A DNA stretch of 59,146 nt from Planctomycetota bacterium (GTDB taxonomy: Bacteria; Planctomycetota; J058). The translations under genes and the position numbers were made by a program. The first letter of the stretch is position 1; the number at the start of each line of letters is the position of its first letter. Of the stretch, positions 7,700-16,733 are shown piece by piece. The notes beneath the pieces are model-generated. The model was not told where the DNA came from and made no database searches. It saw nothing but the letters and a program-made list of their open reading frames with translations. The stretch covers positions 1 through 59,146 of the forward strand of contig JAHBXY010000041.1 in the NCBI GenBank assembly GCA_019636275.1, read 5' to 3'.

Positions 7700-9109
7700 T
7701 CACGGCGGCTCGACGACCTCCCGCGTGATCGGGTCCCAGACGAGCGGGCGCCAGCCCCGGGCGCGCCACGCCGCGAGGTCCCCCTCGGCGCAGGGCGGCG
7801 CGCTCGGACGCAGCCCGAACCGCTCGGGGTCGGGCGGTGGGCGGTGCGCGCGCGCGGCGACCGCGACGCCTCGCCGCGCGAGCGCCTCGGCGAGCCCGTG
7901 GCGCCACACCGGTACCTTCCAGGTCGGCCCCCAGCCCGGCAGGCGGTCGGGCGTGTCGAGGACGACGACGGGGCGCCCGTCCGCCGCCCGGGCGACGGCG
8001 TCGACCACCGCCCGCGCCTCGGCCGCGCCCTCGCGCCAGCGCAGCGCCGCCCGCCACGACGTCGCGCCGGCCGCCGCCGACCACGCCACGACCAGCGCGG
8101 TCGCCGCCACCGGAGCGCCGGTCGTCCGGAGCTGTGCGCGGGGCGCCGCGAGCGCGAGGAGCAGCGCCGCCCAGGGCGCCGCGAGCAGCAGGTAGCGCGA
8201 CTCGGGCCCGGGGCCGGCGAGCACGGGCAGGAGCGACGCCCACACGAGCGCGAGCAGGGCCGCGCCCGGGCGCCCAACGCGCCGCGCGGCCAGGGCCACG
8301 ACCGCGAGCGCCGCGAGGGCCAGCGCGACCCCGCCGGCCGAGACGAGGAGCCCGCGCTCGATGGGCCACGGTGAGAGGAGCAGGAGCGGCGTGAAGGCGA
8401 CGTTGCCTGCGACGCGGGCCGGGTCGCGCAGGTCGGGGAGGTCGGTCGACCCGAGCGCCACCTTGGCGGCCGCCCAGGCGGCCACGAGCGCCAGATGCGG
8501 GGCCGCGTCGCGCACCGCGCGCCCGGGCCCTCGCCCGCGCCCCCACGACAGGGTTCCGACGACGAGCGGCGCCACGACGGCGAGCTCCCAGGTGAGGAGG
8601 GCCGCCGCCGTGGCCGCGAGCGACGCGGCGCGCCGCCATCCGCCGCCGTCCATGACCCACGCCAGGTGCGCCCAGGCGAGCGCCACCAGGCAGGCCTCGA
8701 GGAGCGCGTAGCCGGCCGTGCAGGGCCACACGAGCGGGTCGAGCGTCGCCGGCAGGGCCAGGGCGACGAGGCCCGCCGCCCGCCCCGGGCCTGCCGCGTC
8801 CGGGCCCGCGAGGCCGACCGCCACGCGCGGCAGGAGCCACAGCGTCGCCAGGGCGTGGGCGAGGAGCGCGACCGCGCGCACGAGCCACGGCCCCGGGCCG
8901 GCGTCGGCGACGATCAGCAGCAGGTCGCGGGGGAGCGAGAGGTGCGCGGCCTCGAGCGGCCACGCGCCGGAGCGCCCGGCGGCGAGAAGCGCCCAGTCGT
9001 CCGAGGCCCAGTCGAGGCCCCACGTCGACGCGGCCGCCGCGACCCGGGCGGCCGCCGCGAGGGCGAGGGCGACGACGGCGACGCGGAGCGACGTGGGGTC
9101 AGGGGACAC
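7700..9109 (-). CDS. Polytopic membrane protein, possibly GT-C-like
   Basis: About 469 residues with roughly ten hydrophobic Ala/Leu/Val segments and an early loop motif GLDWASDDWALL. The C-terminal 110 residues are soluble and end in RPLVWDPITREVVEPP. The Asp pair in the first loop and the overall pattern recall GT-C glycosyltransferase-like membrane proteins of Gram-negative and planctomycete genomes, but no family motif is decisive. The start is uncertain; GTG at 9109 (SPDPTSLRVAVVALAL) gives a good first span and an upstream start at 9160 is also open. It follows the peptide transporter operon on the same strand, separated by a 35-bp repeat. Confidence 0.62.
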   Translation of the reverse strand: MSPDPTSLRVAVVALALAAAARVAAAASTWGLDWASDDWALLAAGRSGAWPLEAAHLSLPRDLLLIVADAGPGPWLVRAVALLAHALATLWLLPRVAVGLAGPDAAGPGRAAGLVALALPATLDPLVWPCTAGYALLEACLVALAWAHLAWVMDGGGWRRAASLAATAAALLTWELAVVAPLVVGTLSWGRGRGPGRAVRDAAPHLALVAAWAAAKVALGSTDLPDLRDPARVAGNVAFTPLLLLSPWPIERGLLVSAGGVALALAALAVVALAARRVGRPGAALLALVWASLLPVLAGPGPESRYLLLAAPWAALLLALAAPRAQLRTTGAPVAATALVVAWSAAAGATSWRAALRWREGAAEARAVVDAVARAADGRPVVVLDTPDRLPGWGPTWKVPVWRHGLAEALARRGVAVAARAHRPPPDPERFGLRPSAPPCAEGDLAAWRARGWRPLVWDPITREVVEPP

Positions 9110-9208
9110 TGCGTCGCGGCCTCGGGACTGGGCACCACACGACGGCCAGGACGGCCGCACCCATGGCAGAGGAGCGACCCGTCACGGTCACAGGCGTGCG
9201 ATCGCTCA

Positions 9209-9243
9209 CACGCCCTCTGCTCCCTCTGCTCCTCTGCGGTGAA
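9209..9243 (-). repeat. 35-bp dispersed repeat, copy A
   Basis: The 35 bases beginning CACGCCCTCTGCTCCCTCTG and ending CTCTGCGGTGAA lie between the end of the peptide transporter operon and the next gene. The identical 35 bases occur in the opposite orientation at 18677..18711, and a copy with two mismatches lies at 18926..18960. All three are intergenic. Strand assignment is arbitrary. Confidence 0.9.
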
Positions 9244-9267
9244 CCTCGAGCTCGTGCGGCCCGCGCG

Positions 9268-10338
9268 TCAACCCTGCTTCTCGTGGAAGTGGCAGGCGAC
9301 CAGGTGCGACAGCTTCCCCGCGATCGGCAGCAGCTTCGGCCGCTCGCGCTCGCAGCGCCCGTCGTGGTCGACCTGCGGGCGCAGCGGGCAGCGCGAGGCG
9401 AAGTCGCAGCCGGTCCGCACGTCGGCGGGCGAGGGCAGGTTGCCCTCGAGGAGCGTGCGCTTGCGCGTGCGCTCGAGCTTGGGGTCCGGGATCGGCACGG
9501 CCGAGAGGAGCGCGCGGCTGTAGGGGTGGCGCGTGTTCTCATAGATCTCGTCGCGGTCGGCGGTCTCGACGATCCGGCCCAGGTACATGATCGCCACGCG
9601 GTGAGACAGGTGCCGCACGACGGCCACGTTGTGGGCGATGAACACGAACGCCAGGTTGAGCTTGGCCTGCAGGTCCTCGAGCAGGTTGATGATCTGCGCC
9701 TGGATCGACACGTCGAGCGCCGACACCGGCTCGTCGCAGAACACGACCCGCGGCTCGAGCGCAAGCGCCCGGGCGATCCCGATGCGCTGCCGCTGGCCGC
9801 CCGAGAACTCGTGCGGGTAGCGGCTGGCGAAGTCGGGGTCGAGCCCGACCGTGATCATGAGGTCGCGGACCTTCTCGCGCAGCTCCTTGCGCGACGGGCG
9901 GCCGAAGTTGAGCAGCGGCTCGGCGATGATCGACTCGACCGTCCAGCGCGGGTCGAGGCTCGCGTAGGGGTCCTGGAAGATCATCTGCAGGTGCCGGCGC
10001 ACCTTGCGCAGCTCCTCGCCGCTCGTCGCGCACAGGTCGCGCCCCTCGAAGAGCACCTGCCCGGCGGTCGGCCGGTGGAGCTGGAGCACGGCCCGCGCCG
10101 TCGTCGACTTGCCGCAGCCGGACTCGCCCACGAGGCCCAGCGTCTCGCCAGGGCGCAGGTCGAACGACACGCCGTTGACGGCGCGGATGCGGCCGACCTC
10201 GCGCTCGAACACGATGCCCTTCGTCTTCACGAAGTGCATCTCCAGGTCGCGGACCTCGAGGATCGGCGGCCGCGGGGCGGTCGCCGCCGCGATCATGTCC
10301 TCGATGTTCACCGTGGGCGGCTCGCCGGGGCGCGTCAT
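9268..10338 (-). CDS. Oligopeptide ABC transporter ATPase (OppF/DppF type)
   Basis: A 356-residue ATPase with Walker [13 protein letters not shown] signature FSGGQRQRIGIARAL, Walker B RVVFCDEPVSALD and the H-loop in FIAHNVAVV. It keeps the C-terminal oligopeptide-transporter extension with cysteines (GCDFASRCPL, then GRCERERP), typical of OppD/OppF-class ATPases. ATG at 10338 overlaps the preceding OppD stop (ATGA). It is the last gene of a five-gene operon and powers peptide import with OppD. A 45-residue N-terminal lead (TVNIEDMIAAATAPRPP) before the domain is slightly long. Confidence 0.93.
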   Translation of the reverse strand: MTRPGEPPTVNIEDMIAAATAPRPPILEVRDLEMHFVKTKGIVFEREVGRIRAVNGVSFDLRPGETLGLVGESGCGKSTTARAVLQLHRPTAGQVLFEGRDLCATSGEELRKVRRHLQMIFQDPYASLDPRWTVESIIAEPLLNFGRPSRKELREKVRDLMITVGLDPDFASRYPHEFSGGQRQRIGIARALALEPRVVFCDEPVSALDVSIQAQIINLLEDLQAKLNLAFVFIAHNVAVVRHLSHRVAIMYLGRIVETADRDEIYENTRHPYSRALLSAVPIPDPKLERTRKRTLLEGNLPSPADVRTGCDFASRCPLRPQVDHDGRCERERPKLLPIAGKLSHLVACHFHEKQG

Positions 10339-11384
10339 CGGCCGTCCACCGCCCGGCCCCGCCGGATGGGCACGAAGCAGGCCCGCTTGCGCCCCTCGGC
10401 GTCGGGCTCGAGCTTCGGCGCCTCCTTCTTGCAGCGGTCGCGCACGAAGCGGCACCGCGGCGCGAAGGCGCACCCGGCGGGCAGCGAGGTGAGCTTGGGC
10501 GGCAGCCCCTCGATCGGGCGCAGCTTGCGCCCGGCCGGCTCGTCGAGGCGCGGGACCGACTCGAGGAGCGACAGCGTGTAGGGGTGGCGCGGGTCGGCGA
10601 ACAGGTCGTCGACGGCCGCCTCCTCGACGACGCGCCCGGCGTACATGACGACCACCCGCGAGCACATGCCGGCGACGACGCTCAGGTCGTGGGTGATGAG
10701 CACGAGGCCCATCTTGCGCTCGCGCTGCAGGCGCTGGATCAGCTCCAGGATCTGCGCCTGGATCGTCACGTCGAGCGCCGTCGTCGGCTCGTCGGCGATC
10801 AGCAGCTCGGGCCCGGTCACGAGCGACATGGCGATCATGACCCGCTGGCGCATGCCGCCCGAGAACTCGTGCGGGTAGCTGTCGATCCGGTCCTCGGGCG
10901 CGGGGATCCCGACCTGCCGCAGCGCGTCGACCGCCTTGTCGCGCGCCGCGTCGCCCTGGAGCCCCAGGTGCAGCTCGACCGCCTCGGTGAGCTGCCGGCG
11001 GATGGTCAGGAACGGGTTCAGGCTGGTCATCGGGTCCTGGAAGATCATGGAGATCTTCCCGCCCCGGATCTGCCGCAGCTCCCGCGGCTTCAGCTTCAGC
11101 AGGTCCCGCCCGCGGTAGAGCACCTGCCCGCCGGCCATGATCCCGGGCGGCGTCTTCACCAGGCCCAGGATCGACATGGCCGTGACGCTCTTGCCGCAGC
11201 CCGACTCGCCGACGACCGCCAGCGACTCGCCCGGGGCCACGTCGTAGCTCACGCCGTTGACGGCGTAGACGCGCCCGTCGTCGGTGCGGAAGTGGACGTG
11301 GAGGTCCTTGACCTCGAGCACCGGCGGCTGCGGCGCGGCCTTGGGCTTGTCGGGGATCACCTCGCCCCAGGGCGTGACCGTCAC
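10335..11384 (-). CDS. Oligopeptide ABC transporter ATPase (OppD/DppD type)
   Basis: A 349-residue ATPase with Walker [10 protein letters not shown], signature [15 protein letters not shown], Walker [14 protein letters not shown] and the H-loop LITHDLSVV. The C-terminal cysteine cluster [12 protein letters not shown] and RKRAC matches the oligo_HPY region. The GTG at 11384 overlaps the OppC stop (GTGA), and its own stop overlaps the OppF start (ATGA). It works as a heterodimer with OppF beneath the OppB/OppC channel. The next gene downstream in the operon is OppF. Confidence 0.93.
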   Translation of the reverse strand: MTVTPWGEVIPDKPKAAPQPPVLEVKDLHVHFRTDDGRVYAVNGVSYDVAPGESLAVVGESGCGKSVTAMSILGLVKTPPGIMAGGQVLYRGRDLLKLKPRELRQIRGGKISMIFQDPMTSLNPFLTIRRQLTEAVELHLGLQGDAARDKAVDALRQVGIPAPEDRIDSYPHEFSGGMRQRVMIAMSLVTGPELLIADEPTTALDVTIQAQILELIQRLQRERKMGLVLITHDLSVVAGMCSRVVVMYAGRVVEEAAVDDLFADPRHPYTLSLLESVPRLDEPAGRKLRPIEGLPPKLTSLPAGCAFAPRCRFVRDRCKKEAPKLEPDAEGRKRACFVPIRRGRAVDGR

Positions 11385-12790
11385 GTGCGCCCTCGCTGCT
11401 GCGGGTCGAGGGCGTCGCGCAGGCCGTCGCCCAGGAAGTTGAGGCTGAAGAGCGTCAGCGCCATGGCGATCGACGGCGCGACGAGCAGCCACGACCGCTC
11501 GCCGTCGCTGCCGAGCGCGTCCATGCCGGACTTCACCAGCGCGCCCCAGGAGTCGAGGCTCTGCCCGTCGTACTCGACGGCCAGGCCGATGAACGCCAGG
11601 AACGACTCCTGCAGGATCACCGCCGGCACGGTCAGCGTCGTGTAGACCACGACGACGCCCAGCGTGTTGGGCACCAGGTGCCGGAAGAGGATCCCCGCCG
11701 GGCCGGTGCCGCTCATGCGGGCCGCCTCGACGAACTCCTTCTCCTTGAGCGACAGGATCTGCCCGCGCACGATCCGGGCCATGGTCAGCCACTGCACCGC
11801 CCCGAGCGCCACGAACAGGATCGTGATGTCGCGCCCGAAGTTCACGAGCAGCAGGATGACCAGGAACATGTAGGGGATCGCGAACAGGATGTCGACGATC
11901 GCCATCAGCAGGTCGTCGACCTTGCCCCCGGCGTAGCCGGAGATCGCCCCGTAGACGACGCCGATCACCAGGCTGACGATCGTGGCGATCACGCCCACGA
12001 GGAGCGAGATCCGCCCGCCGTAGAGGATCCGGCTCAGGAGGTCGCGCCCCGACAGGTCGGTCCCGAGCCAGTGCGTGTGGCGCCGCTCGGTGCCGTCGAC
12101 GTCGACCTTGCGCACGCTCCGGCCCTCGACCTCCATGCGGTCGATCCCCACGCCGTCGCGCGTCAGGTCGAGGACGACGCCGTTCTCGAGGTGCGCCGTG
12201 TAGAGCACGGGCCCCTTGGCCCGCTGCGCGTGGCGCACGATCATCACGAACGAGGCCGGCCGCTCGCCGAAGGCCTCGGGCAGCGGCGCCTTGGTCTCGA
12301 TCACGGCGCCCGTGACCGGCCCCCCGCGCGACCCGTCCTCGCGCACCTCGACGAGCACGTCGCCGGGCGACGTCGCGTCGACGCGGTCGATCTTGATCGC
12401 GCCCTCGACGCGGCGGATCTCGGTCACGCGCCGCCGCTGGACGCGCACCCGGTACTCCGTCTCCTGCGTCTCGTCGACCTCGAAGGTGATCGTGCGCGCG
12501 TCCTCGTAGCCGGGCCGGATGTGCGTCGGCGGGTGGCCGACGGCCAGGAAGTTCCGGTTGAGGACGTCGGGGTGGTCGAAGCGCGGCGGCTGCGCGCCGA
12601 GCCACGTCTCGCCGTAGGTGGCGTCGAACGGGGCCAGCCAGGGGGCCAGGACGGCCAGGGCGCTCATGAAGACGACGACCACCAGGCCGAACATGGCCAT
12701 GTGGTTCTTCTTCAGGCGCCGCCAGGCGTCCTGCCACAGGCTGGTGCCCTTCTTCGGCGCGGCGGGCGGGGTCTCGGCGGGCGCGCTCAC
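11381..12790 (-). CDS. Oligopeptide ABC transporter permease (OppC/DppC type) with large insert
   Basis: A 469-residue permease, about 170 residues longer than usual. The first membrane span (MFGLVVVVFMSALAVLAPWL) is followed by an extracytoplasmic insert of roughly 190 residues (GETWLGAQPPRFDHP to RRHTHWLGTDLSG), rich in beta-strand-like alternation (ITFEVDETQETEYRVRVQRR). The canonical OppC core then resumes, with WLGTDLSGRDLLSRILYGGR and the EAA-loop region ILSLKEKEFVEAARMSGTGP. GTG start overlaps the OppB stop (GTGA). The insert probably forms an added external domain next to the substrate-binding protein. Confidence 0.9.
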   Translation of the reverse strand: MSAPAETPPAAPKKGTSLWQDAWRRLKKNHMAMFGLVVVVFMSALAVLAPWLAPFDATYGETWLGAQPPRFDHPDVLNRNFLAVGHPPTHIRPGYEDARTITFEVDETQETEYRVRVQRRRVTEIRRVEGAIKIDRVDATSPGDVLVEVREDGSRGGPVTGAVIETKAPLPEAFGERPASFVMIVRHAQRAKGPVLYTAHLENGVVLDLTRDGVGIDRMEVEGRSVRKVDVDGTERRHTHWLGTDLSGRDLLSRILYGGRISLLVGVIATIVSLVIGVVYGAISGYAGGKVDDLLMAIVDILFAIPYMFLVILLLVNFGRDITILFVALGAVQWLTMARIVRGQILSLKEKEFVEAARMSGTGPAGILFRHLVPNTLGVVVVYTTLTVPAVILQESFLAFIGLAVEYDGQSLDSWGALVKSGMDALGSDGERSWLLVAPSIAMALTLFSLNFLGDGLRDALDPQQRGRT

Positions 12791-13779
12791 GTGTAGCGGA
12801 TCCTCGGGTCGAGGAGGCCGTAGACCACGTCGACGATCAGGTTGAAGGCCACGAGCAGCACGCCGAAGAGGATCACCGTGCCCATGACCATCGTGTAGTC
12901 GCGGTTCATGGCGCTGGTGACGAACTCGCGGCCGATCCCCGGGATGGCGAAGATCTGCTCGACGACGAGCGACCCGGTGAGGATCTGCGCCACGGCGGGG
13001 CCGAGGAAGCTGACGACCGGGAGCATGGCGCCGCGCAGGGCGTGGCGGACGACGATCACGTGCTCGCGCAGGCCCTTGGCCCAGGCGGTGCGGATGTAGT
13101 CCTGGTTGATCACCTCGAGCATGCCCGCGCGCGTGAGGCGCGCGATGCGCGCGGCGAACGGCAGGGCCAGGGCGAACGCCGGCAGGATCAGGTACTGCGG
13201 CGCCATGAGGCCGCCGAAGAAGCCGCCGTCGGCCGCGTAGCCGGCCACGGGCAGGAGCTTCCACCACAGGCCGAAGACGAGGGCCAGGAGCGGGCCGACG
13301 ACGAAGGTCGGCACGGCCAGCCCGACCATGGCCACGGCCATGGAGCCGTAGTCGAAGACCGAGTTCTGGCGCACGCCGGCGACCACGCCCGCGCCGAGGC
13401 CCAGGACGAGCGAGATGAGCAGGGCGGCGATCCCGAGCAGGGCCGAGACCGGCGCCTTGAGCCAGATCACCTCGTTGACCGAGAGCGACTTGTTCTTGAA
13501 CGACGGCCCCAGGTCGAAGCCCGGGCGGATCGAGACGTTGCCCTCGCGGTCGAACACGTGGATCGGCGCCAGGTCGCGCAGGAACATGCCGTACTGCACG
13601 ACCGGGTGCTTGTCGAGGTGGTACTTCTCCTCCATGCGCCGCTTGATGTCGGCGTCCACCTGCTTGTCCATGTCGAACGGCCCGCCGGGGGCCGCCCGCA
13701 TGAGGAAGAAGGAGATGGTCACCAGGATCAGGAGGACGATGGGGACCTGCAGCAGGCGTCGGAAGAGGTATCGGCCCAC
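12787..13779 (-). CDS. Oligopeptide ABC transporter permease (OppB/DppB type)
   Basis: A 330-residue permease starting MGRYLFRRLLQVPIVLLILV with the classical OppB N-terminus, an extracytoplasmic loop (DKQVDADIKRRMEEKYHLDK) and the EAA-type loop RAGMLEVINQDYIRTAWAKG, where the ATPases dock. Length is normal for the family. The start is GTG, one base after the stop of the substrate-binding protein gene, and its stop overlaps OppC. It pairs with the OppC-type permease to form the channel. Confidence 0.94.
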   Translation of the reverse strand: MGRYLFRRLLQVPIVLLILVTISFFLMRAAPGGPFDMDKQVDADIKRRMEEKYHLDKHPVVQYGMFLRDLAPIHVFDREGNVSIRPGFDLGPSFKNKSLSVNEVIWLKAPVSALLGIAALLISLVLGLGAGVVAGVRQNSVFDYGSMAVAMVGLAVPTFVVGPLLALVFGLWWKLLPVAGYAADGGFFGGLMAPQYLILPAFALALPFAARIARLTRAGMLEVINQDYIRTAWAKGLREHVIVVRHALRGAMLPVVSFLGPAVAQILTGSLVVEQIFAIPGIGREFVTSAMNRDYTMVMGTVILFGVLLVAFNLIVDVVYGLLDPRIRYT

Positions 13780-13780
13780 G

Positions 13781-15454
13781 CTACTCGGCCGGCTCCTTCC
13801 ACAGGTACTTGAGCGGGTGCTGGTCGCGGACGTTCTCGTACCAGCCGCCGACCGTCTCCTTGAGCAGCCCCTTGTTCACGTAGATGTAGAGGGGCAGGAC
13901 GGGCATCTCCTCCTCGATCAGCAGCCGCTCGGCCTCCTGGAACACCGCCATGCGCTTCTTCGGGTCGAGCTCGCGCGCGGCCTGCGCGATCAGCGCGTCG
14001 TAGCGCGCGTTCGACCAGCCCGTGTTGTTGTTGCCGCCGCCGGTGACGAACATGTCGAGGAAGGTGTTGGGGTCCAGGTAGTCGCCGATCCAGGCCGCGC
14101 GGGCGATCTGATACTGCAGGTGCTGGACGTCGTTGAGGTAGACCTTCCACTCGGAGTTGCGCAACGACACCGTGATCCCGAGGTTCTCGCGCCACTGCTG
14201 CACGAGGTTCTCGGCCACGACCTTGTGCGCCTCGAGCGTGTTGTAGAGCAGCTCGACCGTGGGGAAGCCCTTGCCGTCGGGGTAGCCGGCCTCGGCCAGG
14301 AGGCGGCGCGCCCGCTCGCGGTCGAAGCCCAGGCCGCGCGGCGGCTCGTAGCCGGGCATGGCCGGCGTGAACCAGGTGGCCGGGACCTGCCCCGCGCGCA
14401 GGAGGTCGCGCGTGATCGCCTCGCGGTCGATGCACATGGACAGCGCCCGGCGCACGCGCGCGTCGTCGAAGGGCTTCTTCGTCACGTTGAAGCGGTAGAA
14501 GTACGTCCCCAGGTAGGGCGAGACGTAGAACTCGGGCAGGCGCTGGATCTCGGCCAGCTTGCCCAGGGGGACGTCGTTGAGCCAGTCGCACTCGCCCTGC
14601 TGGAACATCTTGAAGGCGGTGTCCATGTCCTCGAGCGGCAGGGCGACCACCTGCTCGAGCTTGACGAAGTCGCGGTCCCAGTAGTGCTCGTTCTTCACCA
14701 GCACGATGCGCTGGTTCGGCCGCCACTCGCCCAGCTTGAACGGGCCGTTGCACACGAGCGTCTCGGGCCGGACCCAGCGGTCGCCGTGGGCGCGGATCAC
14801 GCGCAGGGGCACCGGCGCGAGCGAGTCGAAGGCCGCGAGGTCCAGGAAGTAGGCGCACGGCCGCTCGAGCGTCACGCGGAGCGTGTGGGCGTCGACGGCC
14901 TGCACGCCCACCTGCTCGTAGGGCACCGCCGGGCGCTTGACCCCGTCGGGCCCCTCGGAGCCCTGCTTGTTGTAGGCCTCGGCGCCCTTGACCGGGTAGA
15001 GCATGTAGGCGTACTGCGCCGCCGTGGCGGGCTCGAGGAGCCGCTGCCAGGAGTCGCGGAAGTCGGTCGCCGTGAGCGGCTGGCCGTCGCTCCACTTCGC
15101 GTTCTTGCGCAGGTGGAAGGTGTAGACGAGGCCGTCGCGGCTCACCTCCCAGCGCTCGGCCACGCCGGGGACCGTCTGGAGGGTCTCGGGGTGCTGCGTG
15201 ACGAGCGTCTCGAACAGGTTGCCCGTGAGCCGGTGCTCGGGCACGCCCGTGACGATCTGCGGGTCGAGCGTCTCGGGCTCGGCGCCGTTGTTGAACGTGA
15301 AGACCTGGCGGGCCTTCTTCCAGTCGTCGCTCTCCGGCTGGACCTTGGCCTTCCAGTCGGCCGGGAGGGCCTGCTGGGCCGAGGCCGGCGCGGCCAGGGC
15401 GACGAGGGCCAGGACGAGCGCCAGGACGAGCGGCAGGTGGGCGGTCCGCGTCAC
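13781..15454 (-). CDS. Oligopeptide-binding protein of ABC transporter (OppA type)
   Basis: A 557-residue SBP_bac_5 family protein with a signal peptide (LALVLALVALAAPASA, cleavage after ASA). The family pattern is clear: EPETLDPQIVTGVPEHRLTG, AERWEVSRDGLVYTFHLRKN, KWSDGQPLTATDF and NGPFKLGEWRPNQRIVL. It is more OppA-like than DppA-like by these motifs, and would bind peptides in the periplasm for OppBCDF. It is the first gene of the operon, so the promoter should lie in 15455..15480, before the divergent C39-like gene. A trimmed G/C-rich leader makes boxes hard to see. Confidence 0.93.
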   Translation of the reverse strand: MTRTAHLPLVLALVLALVALAAPASAQQALPADWKAKVQPESDDWKKARQVFTFNNGAEPETLDPQIVTGVPEHRLTGNLFETLVTQHPETLQTVPGVAERWEVSRDGLVYTFHLRKNAKWSDGQPLTATDFRDSWQRLLEPATAAQYAYMLYPVKGAEAYNKQGSEGPDGVKRPAVPYEQVGVQAVDAHTLRVTLERPCAYFLDLAAFDSLAPVPLRVIRAHGDRWVRPETLVCNGPFKLGEWRPNQRIVLVKNEHYWDRDFVKLEQVVALPLEDMDTAFKMFQQGECDWLNDVPLGKLAEIQRLPEFYVSPYLGTYFYRFNVTKKPFDDARVRRALSMCIDREAITRDLLRAGQVPATWFTPAMPGYEPPRGLGFDRERARRLLAEAGYPDGKGFPTVELLYNTLEAHKVVAENLVQQWRENLGITVSLRNSEWKVYLNDVQHLQYQIARAAWIGDYLDPNTFLDMFVTGGGNNNTGWSNARYDALIAQAARELDPKKRMAVFQEAERLLIEEEMPVLPLYIYVNKGLLKETVGGWYENVRDQHPLKYLWKEPAE

Positions 15455-15638
15455 GGTCTCACCTCCGGGGCAAGGGCGCGAGACTCTAACACGCGCCCTC
15501 CGGGTCGCCTACGCCGCCTCCCCGGCCTCGGGCCCGGGACGTTCCACCTCCGGACGGAGCGGTCCGGGGCTGGAACCGAACGTCGCCGGCGTTGACGGGG
15601 TCCGCGACGTGAGCGCAGGACTTGCGCCGGCAAGCGAC

Positions 15639-16691
15639 GTGCTGACGACCGCGGGCGTGAGGCCCCTCGTCGTGTTCGTCCTGCTGGCCCTGCTCGCCCT
15701 CCCGGCGCGGGCCCACCCCGACGTCACGACCGGCTTCGACCCGGCCCTCGACGGCCCCCGCTTCCCCAACACGGGCGACTACGCCTCGGTCGGCAACTGC
15801 TGGGGCATGTCGCTCCTGGCGATCGACAACTACCTGCGCCGCCAGGCCGGCGAGCGGCCGGTCGCCGGCCCCGTGATCGCCTTCCCGGAGGAGGGCCACC
15901 TCGACGACCAGGCGTCGGCGTCGGCCGTCAACGCCCGGGCGACCGAGGACGACCTGGCGCGCGTCTGGGCCGGCCGCCGGCCGCCCACCGACCCGGCGGC
16001 GATCCTCGAGGCGCTGGAGCGGATCGACCGCACGGGCGTCCCCGAGGTCCTGGCCTTCTGGACGCCGGGCGGCGGGCACACGGTCGTCATCTATGGGTAC
16101 GCCGCCGGCGCCCTCCGCACCTACGACCCGAACTTCCCGGGCGAGTCGATCGCCTGGCCCTTCGACCCGGCCCGCGGCCTCGGGCCCCACCCGCGCGCCG
16201 ACCGCGACCCGGCCATGTACGCCGACGTCGAGGCCGTGCGGGCGATCCCCTTCCACGAGCACGGGGCGACCGCCGCCCTGCCGGCGGTCCGCGAGGCCTG
16301 CGCGGTCGGCGCGCCCGTGTGCATGGACCGCTTCGCGCCGGTCGAGGTCGCCGTGCGGCCGGGGGCGGGCGGCGTGGTCGAGGTCACGGGCCGCGTCGGG
16401 CGCGGGCGCGAGGTCGACGACCACGGCGCGCCCACCTCGCCGCCGGCCTACGTGTGGCTGGCGGTCGACGGCCAGCCGGTGACCTCGGTGAACCTCGACC
16501 GCCAGGGCCGCTTCCGCGCGCGCCTGCCGCGCGGCACGCTGGCGCCCGGCGGCCACGTGCGCGTCGTCGCGCTCTCGGACGACGGCCGCCTGGCCGGCTT
16601 CGCCGACGCCTACCGGCCCGCGGCCACGACGCGCGAGGCGCCGCGCGGGGTCGGCGCGACGGCCGTGGTGGAGGGGCTCCTCCGGCGGTGA
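15639..16691 (+). CDS. Exported papain-fold (C39-like) putative cysteine peptidase
   Basis: About 350 residues with a signal peptide (LVVFVLLALLALPARAHPDV). The catalytic layout of a papain-like fold is visible: Cys in VGNCWGMSLLAIDNYL, His in GGGHTVVIYGYAAG about 100 residues later, then Asp/Asn in TYDPNFPG. That resembles C39-like peptidases that act on the cell surface. The C-terminal third is beta-rich, with a carboxypeptidase-like segment (VWLAVDGQPVTSVNLDRQGRF). The start is uncertain between GTGs at 15609, 15639 and 15657; all precede the same signal peptide. It is divergent from the peptide importer operon, which would suit a protein that supplies peptides, but this is inference. Confidence 0.72.
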   Translation: MLTTAGVRPLVVFVLLALLALPARAHPDVTTGFDPALDGPRFPNTGDYASVGNCWGMSLLAIDNYLRRQAGERPVAGPVIAFPEEGHLDDQASASAVNARATEDDLARVWAGRRPPTDPAAILEALERIDRTGVPEVLAFWTPGGGHTVVIYGYAAGALRTYDPNFPGESIAWPFDPARGLGPHPRADRDPAMYADVEAVRAIPFHEHGATAALPAVREACAVGAPVCMDRFAPVEVAVRPGAGGVVEVTGRVGRGREVDDHGAPTSPPAYVWLAVDGQPVTSVNLDRQGRFRARLPRGTLAPGGHVRVVALSDDGRLAGFADAYRPAATTREAPRGVGATAVVEGLLRR

Positions 16692-16733
16692 CCGTCCTCT
16701 CGTCATCGCGTCGCCGGCCGTAGAATCGCCCCC

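Noticed and set aside
9268..10338. Mobile element ends at the 35-bp repeat next to the transporter operon
   Set aside because: No transposase, no target duplication and no terminal inverted repeats around copy A; only the dispersed repeat itself is supported.
13781..15454. Nickel- or heme-binding specificity for the first transporter's binding protein
   Set aside because: The family is shared by nickel, heme and peptide binders, but the OppA-like motifs and the presence of a full OppBCDF set favour peptides; no metal-specific residues can be identified by eye.
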